NCBI RefSeq assembly: GCF_015163665.1
Contig: NZ_JADEUG010000014.1
Coordinates: 33,596-97,595 of the forward strand
Direction of reading: 5' to 3'
Length of the DNA stretch: 64,000 nt
Source: Xenorhabdus sp. BG5
GTDB lineage: Bacteria; Pseudomonadota; Gammaproteobacteria; Enterobacterales; Enterobacteriaceae
Below the pieces are notes generated by a model. It saw only the letters and a program-made list of their open reading frames with translations. It did not search any database and was not told the DNA's origin. A program made the translations under genes and the position numbers. This document shows positions 1 through 9,624 of the stretch, piece by piece; the first letter of the stretch is position 1, and each line of letters opens with the position of its first letter.

Positions 1-327
1 AGCCACTTATCTTGCGTGAGCAATGACTTTGGTTATGACTATGTATTTTCCCGTTATGTTGAAGCTGTCGGTCAAAAAGGCGATGTACTGCTGGGCATTT
101 CAACTTCTGGGAACTCTGGCAACATCATTAAAGCGGTTGAAGCAGCTCGAGCTAAAGGAATGAAAGTCATTACTCTGACGGGCAAGGATGGCGGAAAAAT
201 GGCAGGAACGGCAGATGTTGAAATTCGAGTACCACATTTTGGTTATGCAGATCGTATCCAGGAAATTCACATTAAAGTCATTCATATCTTGATTCAATTG
301 ATTGAAAAAGAGATGGTAAAAGCCTGA
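1..327 (+). CDS. gmhA: Sedoheptulose 7-phosphate isomerase GmhA, 3' part
   Basis: The frame is open from base 1 (Ser-His-Leu-Ser-Cys...) to a TGA at 325-327, so only the C-terminal ~108 residues are present; the full enteric protein is about 192 residues and the start lies outside the window. The SIS-domain signature [10 protein letters not shown] and the C-terminal run [17 protein letters not shown] match GmhA very closely. GmhA converts sedoheptulose 7-phosphate to D-glycero-D-manno-heptose 7-phosphate in the cytoplasm, the first step to the ADP-heptose of the LPS inner core. An internal GTG at 16 is not a likely start because homology continues upstream of it. It precedes yafJ by 23 bp, the usual enteric arrangement. 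Confidence 0.96.
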   Translation, partial: SHLSCVSNDFGYDYVFSRYVEAVGQKGDVLLGISTSGNSGNIIKAVEAARAKGMKVITLTGKDGGKMAGTADVEIRVPHFGYADRIQEIHIKVIHILIQLIEKEMVKA

Positions 328-350
328 TTGCAGTTTATTAGGGGTAATCA

Positions 351-1118
351 ATGTGTGAATTACTTGGCATGAGCGCCAACGTGCCAACAGATATCGTTTT
401 CAGTTTGAGTGGTCTCATTCAGCGTGGTGGACATACCGGCCCGCATAAAGACGGTTGGGGAGTGACCTTCTATGAGGGATTGGGATACCGGACATTTAAA
501 GATCACCAATCCAGTTGCCATTCGCCTGTGGCCCGATTTGTACAAGGCTATCCAATAAAATCAGAAGTGATTGTCGCCCATATCCGTCAGGCAAACAGTG
601 GTCATGTTTCCTTGGTCAATACCCATCCATTTACCCGTGAATTGTGGGGAAGGTATTGGACTTATGCCCACAATGGTCAACTTAAGGGATACAGTAAGCT
701 GAAAACAGGTAATTACCGGCCGGTGGGTGAGACAGACAGTGAATGGGCATTTTGCTGGATATTGCATCAATTAACGTTGAAATATCCCAGGCAACCTTCT
801 AATTGGTCTGCGGTATTTAAATTTATTGCTTCCCTGGCGGATCAACTGAGAAAGAAAGGTGTTTTCAATATGCTGCTGTCAGACGGGCAGTTTGTCATGG
901 CTTACTGTTCGACTCAATTGCATTGGATTACTCGTCGTGCCCCTTTCGGCAGGGCTAAATTACTTGATCAGGATGTTGAAATCGATTTCCAGCAGCACAC
1001 CCAGCCAGGGGATGTCGTATCCGTGATTGCCACCCAACCTTTAACCGGAAATGAAGTTTGGCACCGTATTGAATCAGGTGACTATGTGCTATTTCATCTT
1101 GGAGAGAGAATAATTTGA
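351..1118 (+). CDS. yafJ: Class II glutamine amidotransferase YafJ
   Basis: 255 residues beginning Met-Cys-Glu-Leu-Leu-Gly. In this Ntn-hydrolase family the Met is removed and Cys2 becomes the N-terminal nucleophile. Further family marks are GPHKDGWGV, a THPF stretch and YAHNGQL in the first half, typical of a GATase type 2 fold. The protein consists of the glutaminase domain only, with no synthetase partner domain, as in E. coli YafJ. Its acceptor substrate and physiological role are not established. It follows gmhA directly (23-bp gap, GGGGT-type ribosome site) and probably shares its transcript. Identification is secure from length, N-terminus and neighbourhood; function remains general. 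Confidence 0.93.
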   Translation: MCELLGMSANVPTDIVFSLSGLIQRGGHTGPHKDGWGVTFYEGLGYRTFKDHQSSCHSPVARFVQGYPIKSEVIVAHIRQANSGHVSLVNTHPFTRELWGRYWTYAHNGQLKGYSKLKTGNYRPVGETDSEWAFCWILHQLTLKYPRQPSNWSAVFKFIASLADQLRKKGVFNMLLSDGQFVMAYCSTQLHWITRRAPFGRAKLLDQDVEIDFQQHTQPGDVVSVIATQPLTGNEVWHRIESGDYVLFHLGERII

Positions 1119-1678
1119 TGCTCTGTTCCAAAAGGGTGACTGGTTTTCTGATTTTACATTAATCACATATTGCCCGCCTAATTACGTTAACTGTAGCAGG
1201 AATGCTATTTTGGACAAAATACGCATAAGGCGGGCTGTCATTGTTTCCAAAACAAGCCATCGTCGTTATTTTGGTGCCGCTTTCATTAAATTCTTGCCGG
1301 AATATCCTTTTGATTTATCGAACTCAGTGGGAAGACTGAAATTAACAGCGCGATAATTAATTTTTGATTAAAAATTGCTCTGGTGTAGAGAAAAGTGATA
1401 GAAACATTCGTCTTTATCGAATGGTTGACGGTTTAGCAGAGAAATTATTTTTATTTGCTTGAACTGTGTCACTTGATTAATCAGACAGTCAGTGGGGGAG
1501 GTGTTAGAATTACCCCGGCGAAAATTAAGAGAAACTTTGTAACGATTATCGGAGTGAATAACTTGAGACATATATTGCTCAAGGTTTTTTGTATTACTAG
1601 AGTTGCTGCATTACCTCACGGGGATACCGCAAGGTAATCTGTAGTATATGATTTAACTGATAAACTTGTGCAAATCTT
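1119..1678. other. Intergenic region yafJ-nqrA (560 bp)
   Basis: No credible coding frame is seen; short frames here lack recognisable content. It contains a pair of inverted arms, GCCCGCCT at 1172-1179 and AGGCGGGC at 1228-1235, separated by 48 bp, that could pair in RNA but are not followed by a T-run. The right half should hold the promoter and 5' leader of the nqr operon. In several enterics dpaA (yafK) sits near this place; no trace of it is visible here. Confidence 0.6.
1482..1510 (+). promoter_or_regulatory. Possible sigma70 promoter of the nqr operon
   Basis: CAGACA (1482-1487) and TAGAAT (1505-1510) are separated by 17 bp, a plausible but imperfect sigma70 pair, about 170 bp upstream of nqrA. 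This was found by eye and no operator is recognised nearby. Confidence 0.3.
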
Positions 1679-3022
1679 ATGATTAAAATTAAAAAAGGAC
1701 TCGACCTCCCGATAGCAGGAGCGCCTGCCCAAGTTATAGAAGATGGTCCGACTATTCGCCATGTGGCTTTACTGGGTGAAGAATATGTTGGAATGCGTCC
1801 TTCTATGCTGGTTAAGGAAGGTGAGCATGTCAAAAAAGGGCAAATTCTTTTTGAAGATAAGAAGAATCCCGGAGTTGTTTTCACGAGTCCCGCAAGCGGG
1901 AAAGTTGTCACCATTGGACGTGGTGAACGTCGTGTTTTGCAATCCGTTGTTATTGAAGTGAGTGGCGATGAGAAAGTCACATTTGATCGCTATGAACGTG
2001 CTGAACTTGCTAGCCTGAGCCGTGAACAAGTAGAGAAAAATCTGCTTGTGTCAGGATTGTGGACAGCGTTGCGTACACGTCCTTTCAGCCGCACCCCTGT
2101 CTCCGGTTCCACACCAAAGGCAATCTTCGTTACGGCAATGGATACCCAGCCACTGGCCGCTGATCCACTCGTCGTTATCGCAACTCAGGAAGAGGCTTTT
2201 GTTGATGGCCTGAATGTTCTGTCAAAATTGACAGAGGGGAAAATCCACGTTTGTTACGGCGCTGGAAATATTCCAACAGTGGGAAATAACGCTCAAATCA
2301 CCTATAACCAGTTTGCTGGCCCCCATCCAGCCGGTTTGGTGGGCACTCATATACATTTCATTGAACCAGTTAGTGCCCAAAAAATGGTTTGGCATCTGGG
2401 TTATCAGGATGTTATTGCTATCGGTAAATTGTTTACCACGGGTGAACTTTACACTGATCGTGTGGTGTCTCTGGCGGGGCCACAGGTTAAATCACCCCGC
2501 TTAGTACGTACTCGCTTGGGCGCTGATTTGCTGGAATTGACGCAAAATCAGCTGCAAGAGGGTGAAAACCGTATTGTTTCTGGTTCCGTACTGTATGGTA
2601 CAAAATCAGATGACGTTCGTCATTATCTTGGCCGCTTCCATACGTTAGTTTCTGTACTTGCTGAAGGTCGGGAAAAAGAGTTGTTTGGTTGGATTGCACC
2701 AGGCGCTAATAAGTTCTCGATTACCCGTACTACCATCGGCCACTTCCTGAAAAAGAAACGTTTTGCTTTCTCAACCACAACAAACGGTGGAGAACGTTCT
2801 ATGGTGCCCATTGGCAACTATGAACGTGTCATGCCTCTGGATATTATGGCAACTCACCTGTTGCGTGACTTGCTTGCAGGTGATTCTGATAGCGCTCAGG
2901 CGCTGGGTTGTCTGGAGCTGGATGAAGAAGATTTGGCATTGTGTACCTATGTTTGCCCAGGCAAATATGAGTACGGTCCAGTACTGCGTGAAGTGCTGAC
3001 GAAGATTGAGCTGGAAGGGTAA
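1679..3022 (+). CDS. nqrA: Na+-translocating NADH:quinone reductase subunit A
   Basis: 447 residues, the usual NqrA length, with the family N-terminus [16 protein letters not shown] and a biotinyl-lipoyl-like segment (residues ~40-90, [20 protein letters not shown]). NqrA is the peripheral cytoplasmic subunit of the six-subunit Na+-pumping NADH:ubiquinone oxidoreductase and is implicated in ubiquinone binding. The C-terminal region carries [13 protein letters not shown]. It is the first gene of a tightly packed nqrABCDEF-apbE-nqrM unit; nqrB starts 4 bp after its stop. In the host the complex supplies sodium-motive force alongside or instead of Complex I. Confidence 0.97.
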   Translation: MIKIKKGLDLPIAGAPAQVIEDGPTIRHVALLGEEYVGMRPSMLVKEGEHVKKGQILFEDKKNPGVVFTSPASGKVVTIGRGERRVLQSVVIEVSGDEKVTFDRYERAELASLSREQVEKNLLVSGLWTALRTRPFSRTPVSGSTPKAIFVTAMDTQPLAADPLVVIATQEEAFVDGLNVLSKLTEGKIHVCYGAGNIPTVGNNAQITYNQFAGPHPAGLVGTHIHFIEPVSAQKMVWHLGYQDVIAIGKLFTTGELYTDRVVSLAGPQVKSPRLVRTRLGADLLELTQNQLQEGENRIVSGSVLYGTKSDDVRHYLGRFHTLVSVLAEGREKELFGWIAPGANKFSITRTTIGHFLKKKRFAFSTTTNGGERSMVPIGNYERVMPLDIMATHLLRDLLAGDSDSAQALGCLELDEEDLALCTYVCPGKYEYGPVLREVLTKIELEG

Positions 3023-3025
3023 TTC

Positions 3026-4264
3026 ATGGGCCTGAAAAATTTATTTGAAAAAGTAGAGCACCACTTTGAGGCCGGTGGCAAACTGGAAAAGTATTATCCT
3101 CTCTATGAGGCAGTAAGCACCGTTTTCTATACGCCGGGCACAGTGACAAGAGGGAATGCCCATGTCCGTGATGCCATCGATCTCAAGCGCATGATGATCC
3201 TGGTGTGGCTGTCTGTTTTCCCGGCGATGTTTTGGGGCATGTATAACGTCGGAAATCAGGCAATACCTGCTCTGACGCATTTATATAACGGAGATGCCTT
3301 ACAGCAGGTTTTGGCTTCTGATTGGCATTACATGCTTGCTCAGTACCTTGGTGCATCATTAACACCGGATGCAGGGTGGGGCAGTAAGATGCTGTTGGGA
3401 GCGGCCTACTTCCTGCCAATTTATGCGGTTGTGTTTGTTGTTGGTGGCTTCTGGGAAGTTTTGTTTGCCATTATCCGCAAACATGAAATCAACGAAGGTT
3501 TTTTTGTTAGCTCCATTCTGTTCGCATTGATTGTTCCACCAACACTGCCATTGTGGCAGGCGGCTTTGGGGATTACTTTTGGCGTGGTGATTGCGAAAGA
3601 GATCTTTGGTGGTACTGGTCGTAACTTCCTGAACCCAGCCTTAGCGGGTCGTGCTTTCTTGTTCTTTGCTTATCCCGCCCAGATTTCAGGTGATTTGGTT
3701 TGGACTGCGGCTGATGGTTTTTCTGGCGCAACGCCGTTATCCCAATGGGCTACTGCGGGTAGTCACGGTCTGATCAATACCATTACCGGGCAGCCAATCA
3801 CTTGGATGGACGCTTTTATTGGTAACATTCCAGGTTCAATTGGTGAAGTCTCCACTTTGATGATTTTTATCGGTGGTGCCATCATTCTGTTTGCCCGTAT
3901 TGCTTCATGGCGCATCGTTGCTGGTGTGATGATCGGTATGATTGCAACGTCTTATCTGTTTAATGCCATTGGTTCTGGCACTAACCCCATGTTCGCTATG
4001 CCGTGGTACTGGCATATGGTTCTGGGAGGCTTCGCTTTCGGTATGATCTTTATGGCGACTGATCCTGTATCCGCAGCGTTTACGGATAAAGGGAAATGGG
4101 CATACGGTATTCTGATCGGGGCTATGTGCATTTTGATCAGGGTAGTAAACCCAGCATATCCAGAAGGAATGATGTTGGCGATCTTGTTCGCTAACCTGTT
4201 CGCGCCACTGTTCGATTATCTGGTCGTACAGGCCAATATTAAGCGGAGAAAAGCCCGTGGCTAA
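3026..4264 (+). CDS. nqrB: Na+-NQR subunit B
   Basis: 412 residues with many hydrophobic helices, an integral inner-membrane subunit. The segment [12 protein letters not shown] (about residues 230-242) is the SGAT-type flavinylation site, where a Thr carries covalent FMN in this family; NqrB also binds riboflavin and takes part in quinone reduction and Na+ uptake. Glycine-rich cofactor-related stretches such as [17 protein letters not shown] are present. The gene overlaps the GTG start of nqrC by 8 bp, implying translational coupling. Covalent FMN attachment depends on ApbE, encoded downstream in the same cluster. Confidence 0.97.
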   Translation: MGLKNLFEKVEHHFEAGGKLEKYYPLYEAVSTVFYTPGTVTRGNAHVRDAIDLKRMMILVWLSVFPAMFWGMYNVGNQAIPALTHLYNGDALQQVLASDWHYMLAQYLGASLTPDAGWGSKMLLGAAYFLPIYAVVFVVGGFWEVLFAIIRKHEINEGFFVSSILFALIVPPTLPLWQAALGITFGVVIAKEIFGGTGRNFLNPALAGRAFLFFAYPAQISGDLVWTAADGFSGATPLSQWATAGSHGLINTITGQPITWMDAFIGNIPGSIGEVSTLMIFIGGAIILFARIASWRIVAGVMIGMIATSYLFNAIGSGTNPMFAMPWYWHMVLGGFAFGMIFMATDPVSAAFTDKGKWAYGILIGAMCILIRVVNPAYPEGMMLAILFANLFAPLFDYLVVQANIKRRKARG

Positions 4265-5051
4265 TGATAAACCAAAAAATAATGATAGCATCGGCAGAAC
4301 ATTCCTTGTTGTTTTTGTGCTGTGTCTTGTCTGTTCGATTGTGGTCGCCGGTTCAGCCGTAGGGTTGAAAGCGCAGCAACAGGAGCAGAAGCAGCTGGAT
4401 AAGCAGCGTAATATTCTGGATGTAGCGGGTTTGCTAAAACCGGACATGACAACGGCGGAAATCAAAGAAATCTATAACAGTCGCATTCAGCCTGAATTGC
4501 TTGATTTGAAAACCGCAACGTTGCAAGAAAGCGCCGGTAATTTTGACTTGAATAATGCCCTGCGCAGTGACGAAACCAGTGTTGCTTTGTTACCAAAGCA
4601 AGACCTGGCAAAGATCCGCCGCCGTGCCAATATGGCTGAAATCTATCTGGTCAAGGATGAAAGTGGCAAAACGACTGAGCTGGTCCTGCCAATATACGGC
4701 TCTGGCCTATGGTCGATGATGTATGCCTTTATTTCCATTGACATCGATGGTGTCACATCTCACGGCATCACTTACTACTCTCATGGTGAAACCCCTGGTT
4801 TGGGTGGTGAAGTTGACAACCCACAATGGCGTAAGCAGTGGGTAGGTAAAAAACTCTATAATCCGCAAGGTATTCCGGCACTTAAGATCGTCCGTGGCGG
4901 TGCCGGTGATAACCCTTACGGTGTAGATGGGCTGTCTGGAGCAACCCTGACTTCTAACGGTGTTCAGCATATGTTTGATTTCTGGCTGGGTGATAACGGT
5001 TTTGGCCCGTTCCTGAAAAAAGTACGTGAGGGAGCCTTGAAAGATGGCTGA
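4257..5051 (+). CDS. nqrC: Na+-NQR subunit C
   Basis: 264 residues. The GTG at 4257 is the start: it follows a GGAGAA ribosome site, and the product then begins [11 protein letters not shown] before one membrane helix (~residues 15-38). The motif [11 protein letters not shown] near residue 225 is the flavinylation motif, with the second Thr as the expected covalent FMN site. NqrC passes electrons within the membrane part of the sodium pump. It overlaps nqrB upstream and nqrD downstream (8 bp each), so expression is coupled. Length and motif agree with the family. Confidence 0.97.
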   Translation: MANDKPKNNDSIGRTFLVVFVLCLVCSIVVAGSAVGLKAQQQEQKQLDKQRNILDVAGLLKPDMTTAEIKEIYNSRIQPELLDLKTATLQESAGNFDLNNALRSDETSVALLPKQDLAKIRRRANMAEIYLVKDESGKTTELVLPIYGSGLWSMMYAFISIDIDGVTSHGITYYSHGETPGLGGEVDNPQWRKQWVGKKLYNPQGIPALKIVRGGAGDNPYGVDGLSGATLTSNGVQHMFDFWLGDNGFGPFLKKVREGALKDG

Positions 5052-5673
5052 TAGTAAAGAAATAAAACGAGTCCTGCTTGGGCCGTTGTTTGATAATAAC
5101 CCCATTGCATTGCAGGTTTTAGGGGTGTGTTCAGCGCTGGCTGTGACGACCAAATTGGAAACTGCGTTAGTCATGACCATTGCCGTTACGCTGGTCACCG
5201 CGTTTTCTAGTTTTTTCATTTCATTAATTCGTAACTACATCCCCGGCAGTGTGCGAATCATCGTGCAGATGGCGATCATTGCATCTTTGGTTATCGTCGT
5301 AGACCAGATCTTGCGAGCTTATGCCTACGAAATTTCCAAACAACTATCGGTATTTGTGGGCCTTATCATCACGAACTGTATTGTCATGGGACGTGCTGAA
5401 GCTTATGCCATGAAAGCACCACCGGTTGAAAGTTTTATGGATGGTATCGGCAATGGTTTGGGCTATGGTGTGATTCTGTTGCTGGTTGGTTTCTTGCGTG
5501 AATTGTTTGGTTCAGGAAAATTGTTTGGTATGACGGTGCTGGAATCTGTCAAAAATGGCGGCTGGTATCAACCTAATGGCTTGTTCCTGCTGGCGCCAAG
5601 TGCGTTCTTCATTATCGGTATGCTGATTTGGGGTTTACGGACTCTGAAACCTGCGCAGGTTGAGAAGGAGTAA
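5044..5673 (+). CDS. nqrD: Na+-NQR subunit D
   Basis: 209 residues with about six membrane helices; starts [24 protein letters not shown] as in enteric NqrD. NqrD and NqrE are homologous, inverted-topology membrane subunits (also related to RnfE/RnfA) that form part of the ion channel and coordinate an intramembrane iron centre through cysteines; Cys residues are visible in LGVCSALAV and [12 protein letters not shown], the expected places. The gene overlaps nqrC by 8 bp and is followed 8 bp later by nqrE. Confidence 0.97.
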   Translation: MADSKEIKRVLLGPLFDNNPIALQVLGVCSALAVTTKLETALVMTIAVTLVTAFSSFFISLIRNYIPGSVRIIVQMAIIASLVIVVDQILRAYAYEISKQLSVFVGLIITNCIVMGRAEAYAMKAPPVESFMDGIGNGLGYGVILLLVGFLRELFGSGKLFGMTVLESVKNGGWYQPNGLFLLAPSAFFIIGMLIWGLRTLKPAQVEKE

Positions 5674-5681
5674 CAAACAAA

Positions 5682-6278
5682 ATGGAGCATTATATTAGTT
5701 TGTTTGTCCGCGCAGTCTTTATCGAGAATATGGCGTTATCTTTCTTTCTTGGTATGTGTACGTTTTTGGCGGTATCAAAGAATGTTAAGACGGCCTTTGG
5801 CCTTGGTGTGGCTGTAACCGTTGTATTGGGAATTTCCGTTCCTGCCAATAACCTCGTCTACAATCTGGTACTCCGTGATGGAGCGCTGATGGATGGGGTG
5901 GATTTGAGCTTCCTGAACTTCATTACCTTTATCGGGGTCATTGCTGCACTGGTACAGATCCTGGAAATGATCTTAGACCGTTATGTTCCGGCACTTTACA
6001 ACGCGTTGGGAATTTTCCTGCCGTTGATTACAGTGAACTGTGCGATTTTCGGTGGCGTTTCATTTATGGCACAGCGTGACTATAACTTCGGTGAATCCGT
6101 CGTATACGGTTTCGGTTCAGGTATGGGCTGGATGCTGGCAATTGTTCTGATGGCTGCTATCCGTGAAAAAATGAAATATGCGGATGTTCCGGCAGGTCTG
6201 AAAGGATTGGGGATCACCTTTGTCACCACCGGCTTGATGGCATTGGGCTTCATGTCCTTTTCCGGTGTGCAGCTCTAA
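5682..6278 (+). CDS. nqrE: Na+-NQR subunit E
   Basis: 198 residues and six predicted helices, starting [20 protein letters not shown]. Cys residues lie in [12 protein letters not shown] and [13 protein letters not shown], which pair with those of NqrD to hold the intramembrane iron cofactor in the solved NQR structures. It is the paralogue of NqrD and of RnfA. Spacing to nqrF is 15 bp with GGCGAGAAG as ribosome site, so it belongs to the same transcript. Confidence 0.97.
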   Translation: MEHYISLFVRAVFIENMALSFFLGMCTFLAVSKNVKTAFGLGVAVTVVLGISVPANNLVYNLVLRDGALMDGVDLSFLNFITFIGVIAALVQILEMILDRYVPALYNALGIFLPLITVNCAIFGGVSFMAQRDYNFGESVVYGFGSGMGWMLAIVLMAAIREKMKYADVPAGLKGLGITFVTTGLMALGFMSFSGVQL

Positions 6279-6293
6279 AGGCGAGAAGAATTC

Positions 6294-7520
6294 ATGGATA
6301 TAATTATTCTAGGCGTAGTCATGTTTACCCTGATTGTGTTGGTACTAACGGCCATGATTTTGTTCGCAAAATCGAAGTTAGTGAACACCGGGGATATTAA
6401 AGTTGAAATCAATGGCGATGAGGATAAAAGCTTCTCTGCTCCCGCCGGTGATAAATTATTGGGTATGCTTTCCAATCAGGGGATTTTCGTCTCCTCTGCG
6501 TGTGGTGGCGGTGGTTCTTGTGGCCAGTGCCGGGTGAAAATTAAGGAAGGCGGTGGTGATATCCTGCCAACGGAACTTTCCCACATCAACAAGCGCGAAG
6601 CAAAAGAGGGCTGCCGATTGGCATGCCAGGTCAATGTTAAACAAGACCTGAAAATCGAACTGCCAGAGGAAATTTTCGGTGTTAAGAAATGGGAATGTGA
6701 AGTTATCTCCAACGATAACAAGGCCACTTTCATTAAAGAATTGAAGCTGAAAGTTCCTGATGGGGAAGTGGTGCCATTCCGTGCTGGTGGTTACATTCAA
6801 ATTGAATGCCCGCCCCATGTTGCCCGTTATGCGGATTATGATGTTCCACAAGAATATCGTGAAGATTGGGATAAATTTAATCTGTTCCGTTATGTCTCTG
6901 AAGTCAAAGAGCCGACGGTTCGTGCATATTCAATGGCGAACTATCCAGAAGAGCATGGCATTATCATGCTGAACGTCCGTATTGCAACGCCTCCACCAAG
7001 AAATCCAGATGTTGCTCCGGGTATCATGTCTTCTTATATTTGGTCGCTGAAACCCGGTGATAAGGTGACGATCTCTGGCCCGTTTGGTGAATTCTTCGCA
7101 AAAGATACTGATGCAGAAATGATCTTCATCGGCGGGGGGGCAGGTATGGCTCCAATGCGTTCTCACATCTTCGACCAACTTAACCGTTTAAACTCCAAAC
7201 GTAAAATCTCCTTCTGGTATGGTGCGCGTTCTAAGCGTGAAATGTTCTATACCGAAGATTTTGATAGGTTGGCAGCGGAAAATGAGAACTTCACATGGCA
7301 CGTGGCATTGTCAGATGCTCTGCCGGAAGATAATTGGGATGGCTATACGGGTTTTATCCACAATGTTCTGTATGAGAACTACCTGAAAGATCATCCAGCG
7401 CCCGAAGACTGTGAATTCTATATGTGTGGACCTCCAGTCATGAACGCTGCGGTCATTAAGATGTTGAAAGATCTTGGTGTAGAAGATGAAAACATCATGT
7501 TGGATGATTTCGGCGGCTGA
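6294..7520 (+). CDS. nqrF: Na+-NQR subunit F, NADH-oxidising flavoprotein
   Basis: 408 residues. One N-terminal membrane helix (residues ~2-25) is followed by a 2Fe-2S ferredoxin domain with Cys70, Cys76, Cys79 and Cys111, then an FNR-like domain: [11 protein letters not shown] for [17 protein letters not shown] for NADH and [12 protein letters not shown] near the C-terminus. It takes hydride from NADH and starts electron flow into the pump. All iron-sulfur ligands are present, so the protein should be functional. It closes the core nqr genes; a strong hairpin lies between it and apbE. Confidence 0.97.
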   Translation: MDIIILGVVMFTLIVLVLTAMILFAKSKLVNTGDIKVEINGDEDKSFSAPAGDKLLGMLSNQGIFVSSACGGGGSCGQCRVKIKEGGGDILPTELSHINKREAKEGCRLACQVNVKQDLKIELPEEIFGVKKWECEVISNDNKATFIKELKLKVPDGEVVPFRAGGYIQIECPPHVARYADYDVPQEYREDWDKFNLFRYVSEVKEPTVRAYSMANYPEEHGIIMLNVRIATPPPRNPDVAPGIMSSYIWSLKPGDKVTISGPFGEFFAKDTDAEMIFIGGGAGMAPMRSHIFDQLNRLNSKRKISFWYGARSKREMFYTEDFDRLAAENENFTWHVALSDALPEDNWDGYTGFIHNVLYENYLKDHPAPEDCEFYMCGPPVMNAAVIKMLKDLGVEDENIMLDDFGG

Positions 7521-7568
7521 TGGTATACCCAATAAATTTTGGGTTGCAGCTAACATGATTTAACGACA

Positions 7569-7591
7569 AGCGCCCACATTTTGTGGGCGCT
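7569..7591 (+). terminator. Hairpin between nqrF and apbE, no T-run
   Basis: Perfect inverted repeat AGCGCCCAC/GTGGGCGCT with a 5-nt loop. It is not followed by a T-run (next bases GCGATTTAG), so it is more likely a partial terminator or an mRNA-stabilising stem that lowers apbE-nqrM expression relative to nqrA-F. Confidence 0.6.
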
Positions 7592-7632
7592 GCGATTTAG
7601 AAACAGCCAAAATAAGCCAGAAAGAGTAAGTT

Positions 7633-8661
7633 ATGCTGAGTAAAAAAATGATCAACTGGGGGGCATTGCTGTTTGCAATGATGATGCTGGCGGCATGTGG
7701 TGGCCCTAAACAGCAAAACCTGAATGGGCAGACGATGGGGACTTATTACTCCGTCAAATATGTTGCTGATTCATCGACGCCTGCCCCAGAAAACCTGCAA
7801 AAAGAGATTGATCGCCTGTTGGAAGAAGTGAACGATCAGATGTCTACTTATCGGCCAAATTCTGAATTGAGTCGTTTTAATCAAAGCCGTGAAGTGAATA
7901 AACCATTTCCGGTATCTGCCGCTACAGCGAAAGTTGTCAAAGAAGCTATTCGCATCAATAAACTGACAGAAGGTGCGCTGGATGTGACTGTTGGTCCACT
8001 GGTAAATCTGTGGGGATTTGGGCCGGAAGGACGCATTACCAAGGCACCGACGGATGAAGAATTAGCGATGCGCCGTACCTGGACGGGGATCGATAATTTG
8101 TCTGTTGAAGGCAATAATTTGGTTAAATCCATCCCTGAACTGTATGTTGATCTCTCTTCCATCGCCAAAGGTTATGGCGTTGATGTTGTTGCTGAGTATC
8201 TGGGATCCCAAAATATCAAAAATTACATGGTTGATATTGGCGGTGAAGTTCGCACATCGGGCAGCAATGGCAAAGGAAATCCATGGCGGATAGCGATTGA
8301 AAAACCATCGGATAGTGGCATGGCACAGAGCGCTCAGGAGATTATTGAGCCGGGCAATATGTCTGTGGCAACATCGGGTGATTACCGCAACTATTTTGAA
8401 CAGAATGGCGTGCGTTATTCTCACACCATTAATCCGAAAACCGGTAAGCCAATAACGCATAATTTGGTTTCAATTACCGTGATAGCACCAACTTGTATGA
8501 GTGCTGATGGTTTTTCTACTGGCCTGGATGTATTAGGACCAGAGAAGGGCATGGAAGTGGCTGAGAAGCTGAATATTCCAGTCTTTATGATCGTTAAAAC
8601 CAAAGACGGTTTTGAAGAGCGTTATAATACCGCCTTTAAGGCATACTTACAGAAGAAATAA
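7633..8661 (+). CDS. apbE: FAD:protein FMN transferase ApbE (lipoprotein)
   Basis: 342 residues with a type II signal peptide: hydrophobic core then LAAC, lipidated Cys22. Family motifs are QTMGTYYSVKY near the N-terminus and the C-terminal MSADGFSTGLDVLG. ApbE uses FAD to attach FMN covalently to the Thr of the SGAT sites in NqrB and NqrC, working on the periplasmic face of the inner membrane. Its position between nqrF and nqrM is the standard arrangement and identifies its clients. It follows a hairpin at 7569-7591 that may tune its level relative to the structural genes. Confidence 0.95.
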   Translation: MLSKKMINWGALLFAMMMLAACGGPKQQNLNGQTMGTYYSVKYVADSSTPAPENLQKEIDRLLEEVNDQMSTYRPNSELSRFNQSREVNKPFPVSAATAKVVKEAIRINKLTEGALDVTVGPLVNLWGFGPEGRITKAPTDEELAMRRTWTGIDNLSVEGNNLVKSIPELYVDLSSIAKGYGVDVVAEYLGSQNIKNYMVDIGGEVRTSGSNGKGNPWRIAIEKPSDSGMAQSAQEIIEPGNMSVATSGDYRNYFEQNGVRYSHTINPKTGKPITHNLVSITVIAPTCMSADGFSTGLDVLGPEKGMEVAEKLNIPVFMIVKTKDGFEERYNTAFKAYLQKK

Positions 8662-8678
8662 GAAAGGGGGAAAAGGCG

Positions 8679-8903
8679 ATGGAAGTCTTTATTGCCACTT
8701 TTATCTTTTTCTTGCTGGCTTTTGCTGGCATGGCGCTGGGTTATATTTTTAAGCGCAAAAGCATTCAGGGAAGCTGTGGTGGTTTGGGAAGCATCGGCGT
8801 AGAAAAAGTGTGTGATTGTCCTGAACCTTGCGATGCCCGTAAAAAACGCATGGCGAGGGAAACCGCTCGTCAGGCACAGTTGGAGAAGAATCGCATTCTT
8901 TGA
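8679..8903 (+). CDS. nqrM: NQR maturation protein NqrM
   Basis: 74 residues: one N-terminal membrane helix (~residues 3-24), then Cys33 and the cluster Cys45, Cys47, Cys51 (KVCDCPEPC). This is the DUF539/NqrM pattern. In Vibrio, NqrM is needed for assembly of the complex and is thought to deliver iron to the NqrD/NqrE cysteine site. The gene starts 17 bp after apbE with an AGGGGG ribosome site and ends the operon before a good terminator. It marks the left edge of the accessory block described in the findings. Confidence 0.94.
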   Translation: MEVFIATFIFFLLAFAGMALGYIFKRKSIQGSCGGLGSIGVEKVCDCPEPCDARKKRMARETARQAQLEKNRIL

Positions 8904-8943
8904 CACTGTTTTGCCATCAAGCGAATTTGCAGTTAAAACAAGT

Positions 8944-8976
8944 GCCCTGCTGCCAGATAAACAGCGGGGTTTTTTT
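8944..8976 (+). terminator. Rho-independent terminator of the nqr operon
   Basis: CCCTGCTG (8945-8952) pairs with CAGCGGGG (8962-8969), with one G-T pair, and is followed by seven T. This is a classical terminator just after nqrM, before the convergent sigma-factor gene. Confidence 0.85.
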
Positions 8977-9009
8977 ATTGTTTATTCAGGGATAGCTGCT
9001 CAATGCGTA

Positions 9010-9513
9010 TCAAAAATGACATTCCCTGTGGGCTTGGTGTAAATAGTTTTTCACCGAGCTTATTGAGATACCCAAATTTTCCGCAACTTCTTGATAACGT
9101 AAGCCCTGGAGTTGGATGAGCAGAAATGTTTGTCGGACTTTTGCCGGAAGTTTATCCAAGGTTTCATCTATTTTTTCTAGCTGTTCTAACAGCATAAGTT
9201 GATTCTCAGAAGAGTTTGCTGAGATTTCAGGTTGTTCACTGACATATTCCAGATAATGGTCTTCCAGTTTTTTCCTGCGCCAGTAATTGGAGAGGGTTCT
9301 GCGCGCTATCGTCATTAAAAAGGCTCTTGGCTGGTGGATATTTTCAAGATCCGAAGATTGCATCAATTTGATGAAAACCTCATGGACGAGATCTTCAGCC
9401 TGATAGGGACAAGCACTGTTTTGTCTGATCCAGTTGCGTAACCAGTGATGGTAATCGATATAGAGTTTCTGGGTGATTTGATTGTGCTTAAATGTGCTTT
9501 TTTGCACCGCCAT
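9010..9513 (-). CDS. ECF sigma factor, FecI/HasI type
   Basis: 167 residues when read from the ATG at 9513. A longer TTG-started frame (9579) is rejected because that TTG forms the -35 box of a good promoter. Region 2 is seen in YQAEDLVHEVFIKLM and RAFLMTIARRTLSNYWRR; region 4 in LPAKVRQTFLLIQLQGLRYQEVAENLGISISSVKNYL. These place it with iron-starvation ECF sigmas such as FecI and HasI. It lies directly downstream of a TonB-dependent receptor on the same strand. No FecR-like anti-sigma gene is adjacent, which is unusual for the family. It should direct RNA polymerase to an iron or heme uptake promoter, possibly that of the neighbouring receptor. Confidence 0.87.
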   Translation of the reverse strand: MAVQKSTFKHNQITQKLYIDYHHWLRNWIRQNSACPYQAEDLVHEVFIKLMQSSDLENIHQPRAFLMTIARRTLSNYWRRKKLEDHYLEYVSEQPEISANSSENQLMLLEQLEKIDETLDKLPAKVRQTFLLIQLQGLRYQEVAENLGISISSVKNYLHQAHRECHF

Positions 9514-9540
9514 AATGATATTGCCTGATGGGATATAACT

Positions 9541-9579
9541 GATAATAGTTATTATTTGTATTTGCTGGGCGGAAGTCAA
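9541..9579 (-). promoter_or_regulatory. Sigma-gene promoter with overlapping Fur-box-like site
   Basis: On the minus strand TTGACT (9579-9574) and AATAAT (9556-9551) are 17 bp apart, close to the sigma70 consensus. A 19-bp stretch at 9541-9559 matches the Fur box GATAATGATAATCATTATC at about 13 of 19 positions and covers the -10 box, so iron-loaded Fur would block transcription. The match was counted by hand. Confidence 0.6.
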
Positions 9580-9586
9580 TGTAGTC

Positions 9587-9612
9587 TAACCCTCTTTAGG
9601 TTAAGAGGGTTA
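9587..9612 (-). terminator. Hairpin between receptor gene and sigma gene
   Basis: Perfect 10-bp inverted repeat TAACCCTCTT/AAGAGGGTTA with a 6-nt loop, 13 bp beyond the receptor stop codon. No clear T-run follows on the minus strand, so it may be a weak terminator or processing site that partly separates the receptor from the sigma gene. Confidence 0.55.
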
Positions 9613-9624
9613 GGAACGTGTCAG

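Noticed and set aside
3905..4465. 186-residue minus-strand frame inside nqrB/nqrC
   Set aside because: It is antisense to two clear genes, His/Ser/Thr-rich without domains, and has no ribosome site.
9514..9579. Longer sigma-factor start at TTG 9579
   Set aside because: The TTG is the -35 hexamer of a good promoter whose -10 box and Fur-like site lie inside the extra 22 codons.
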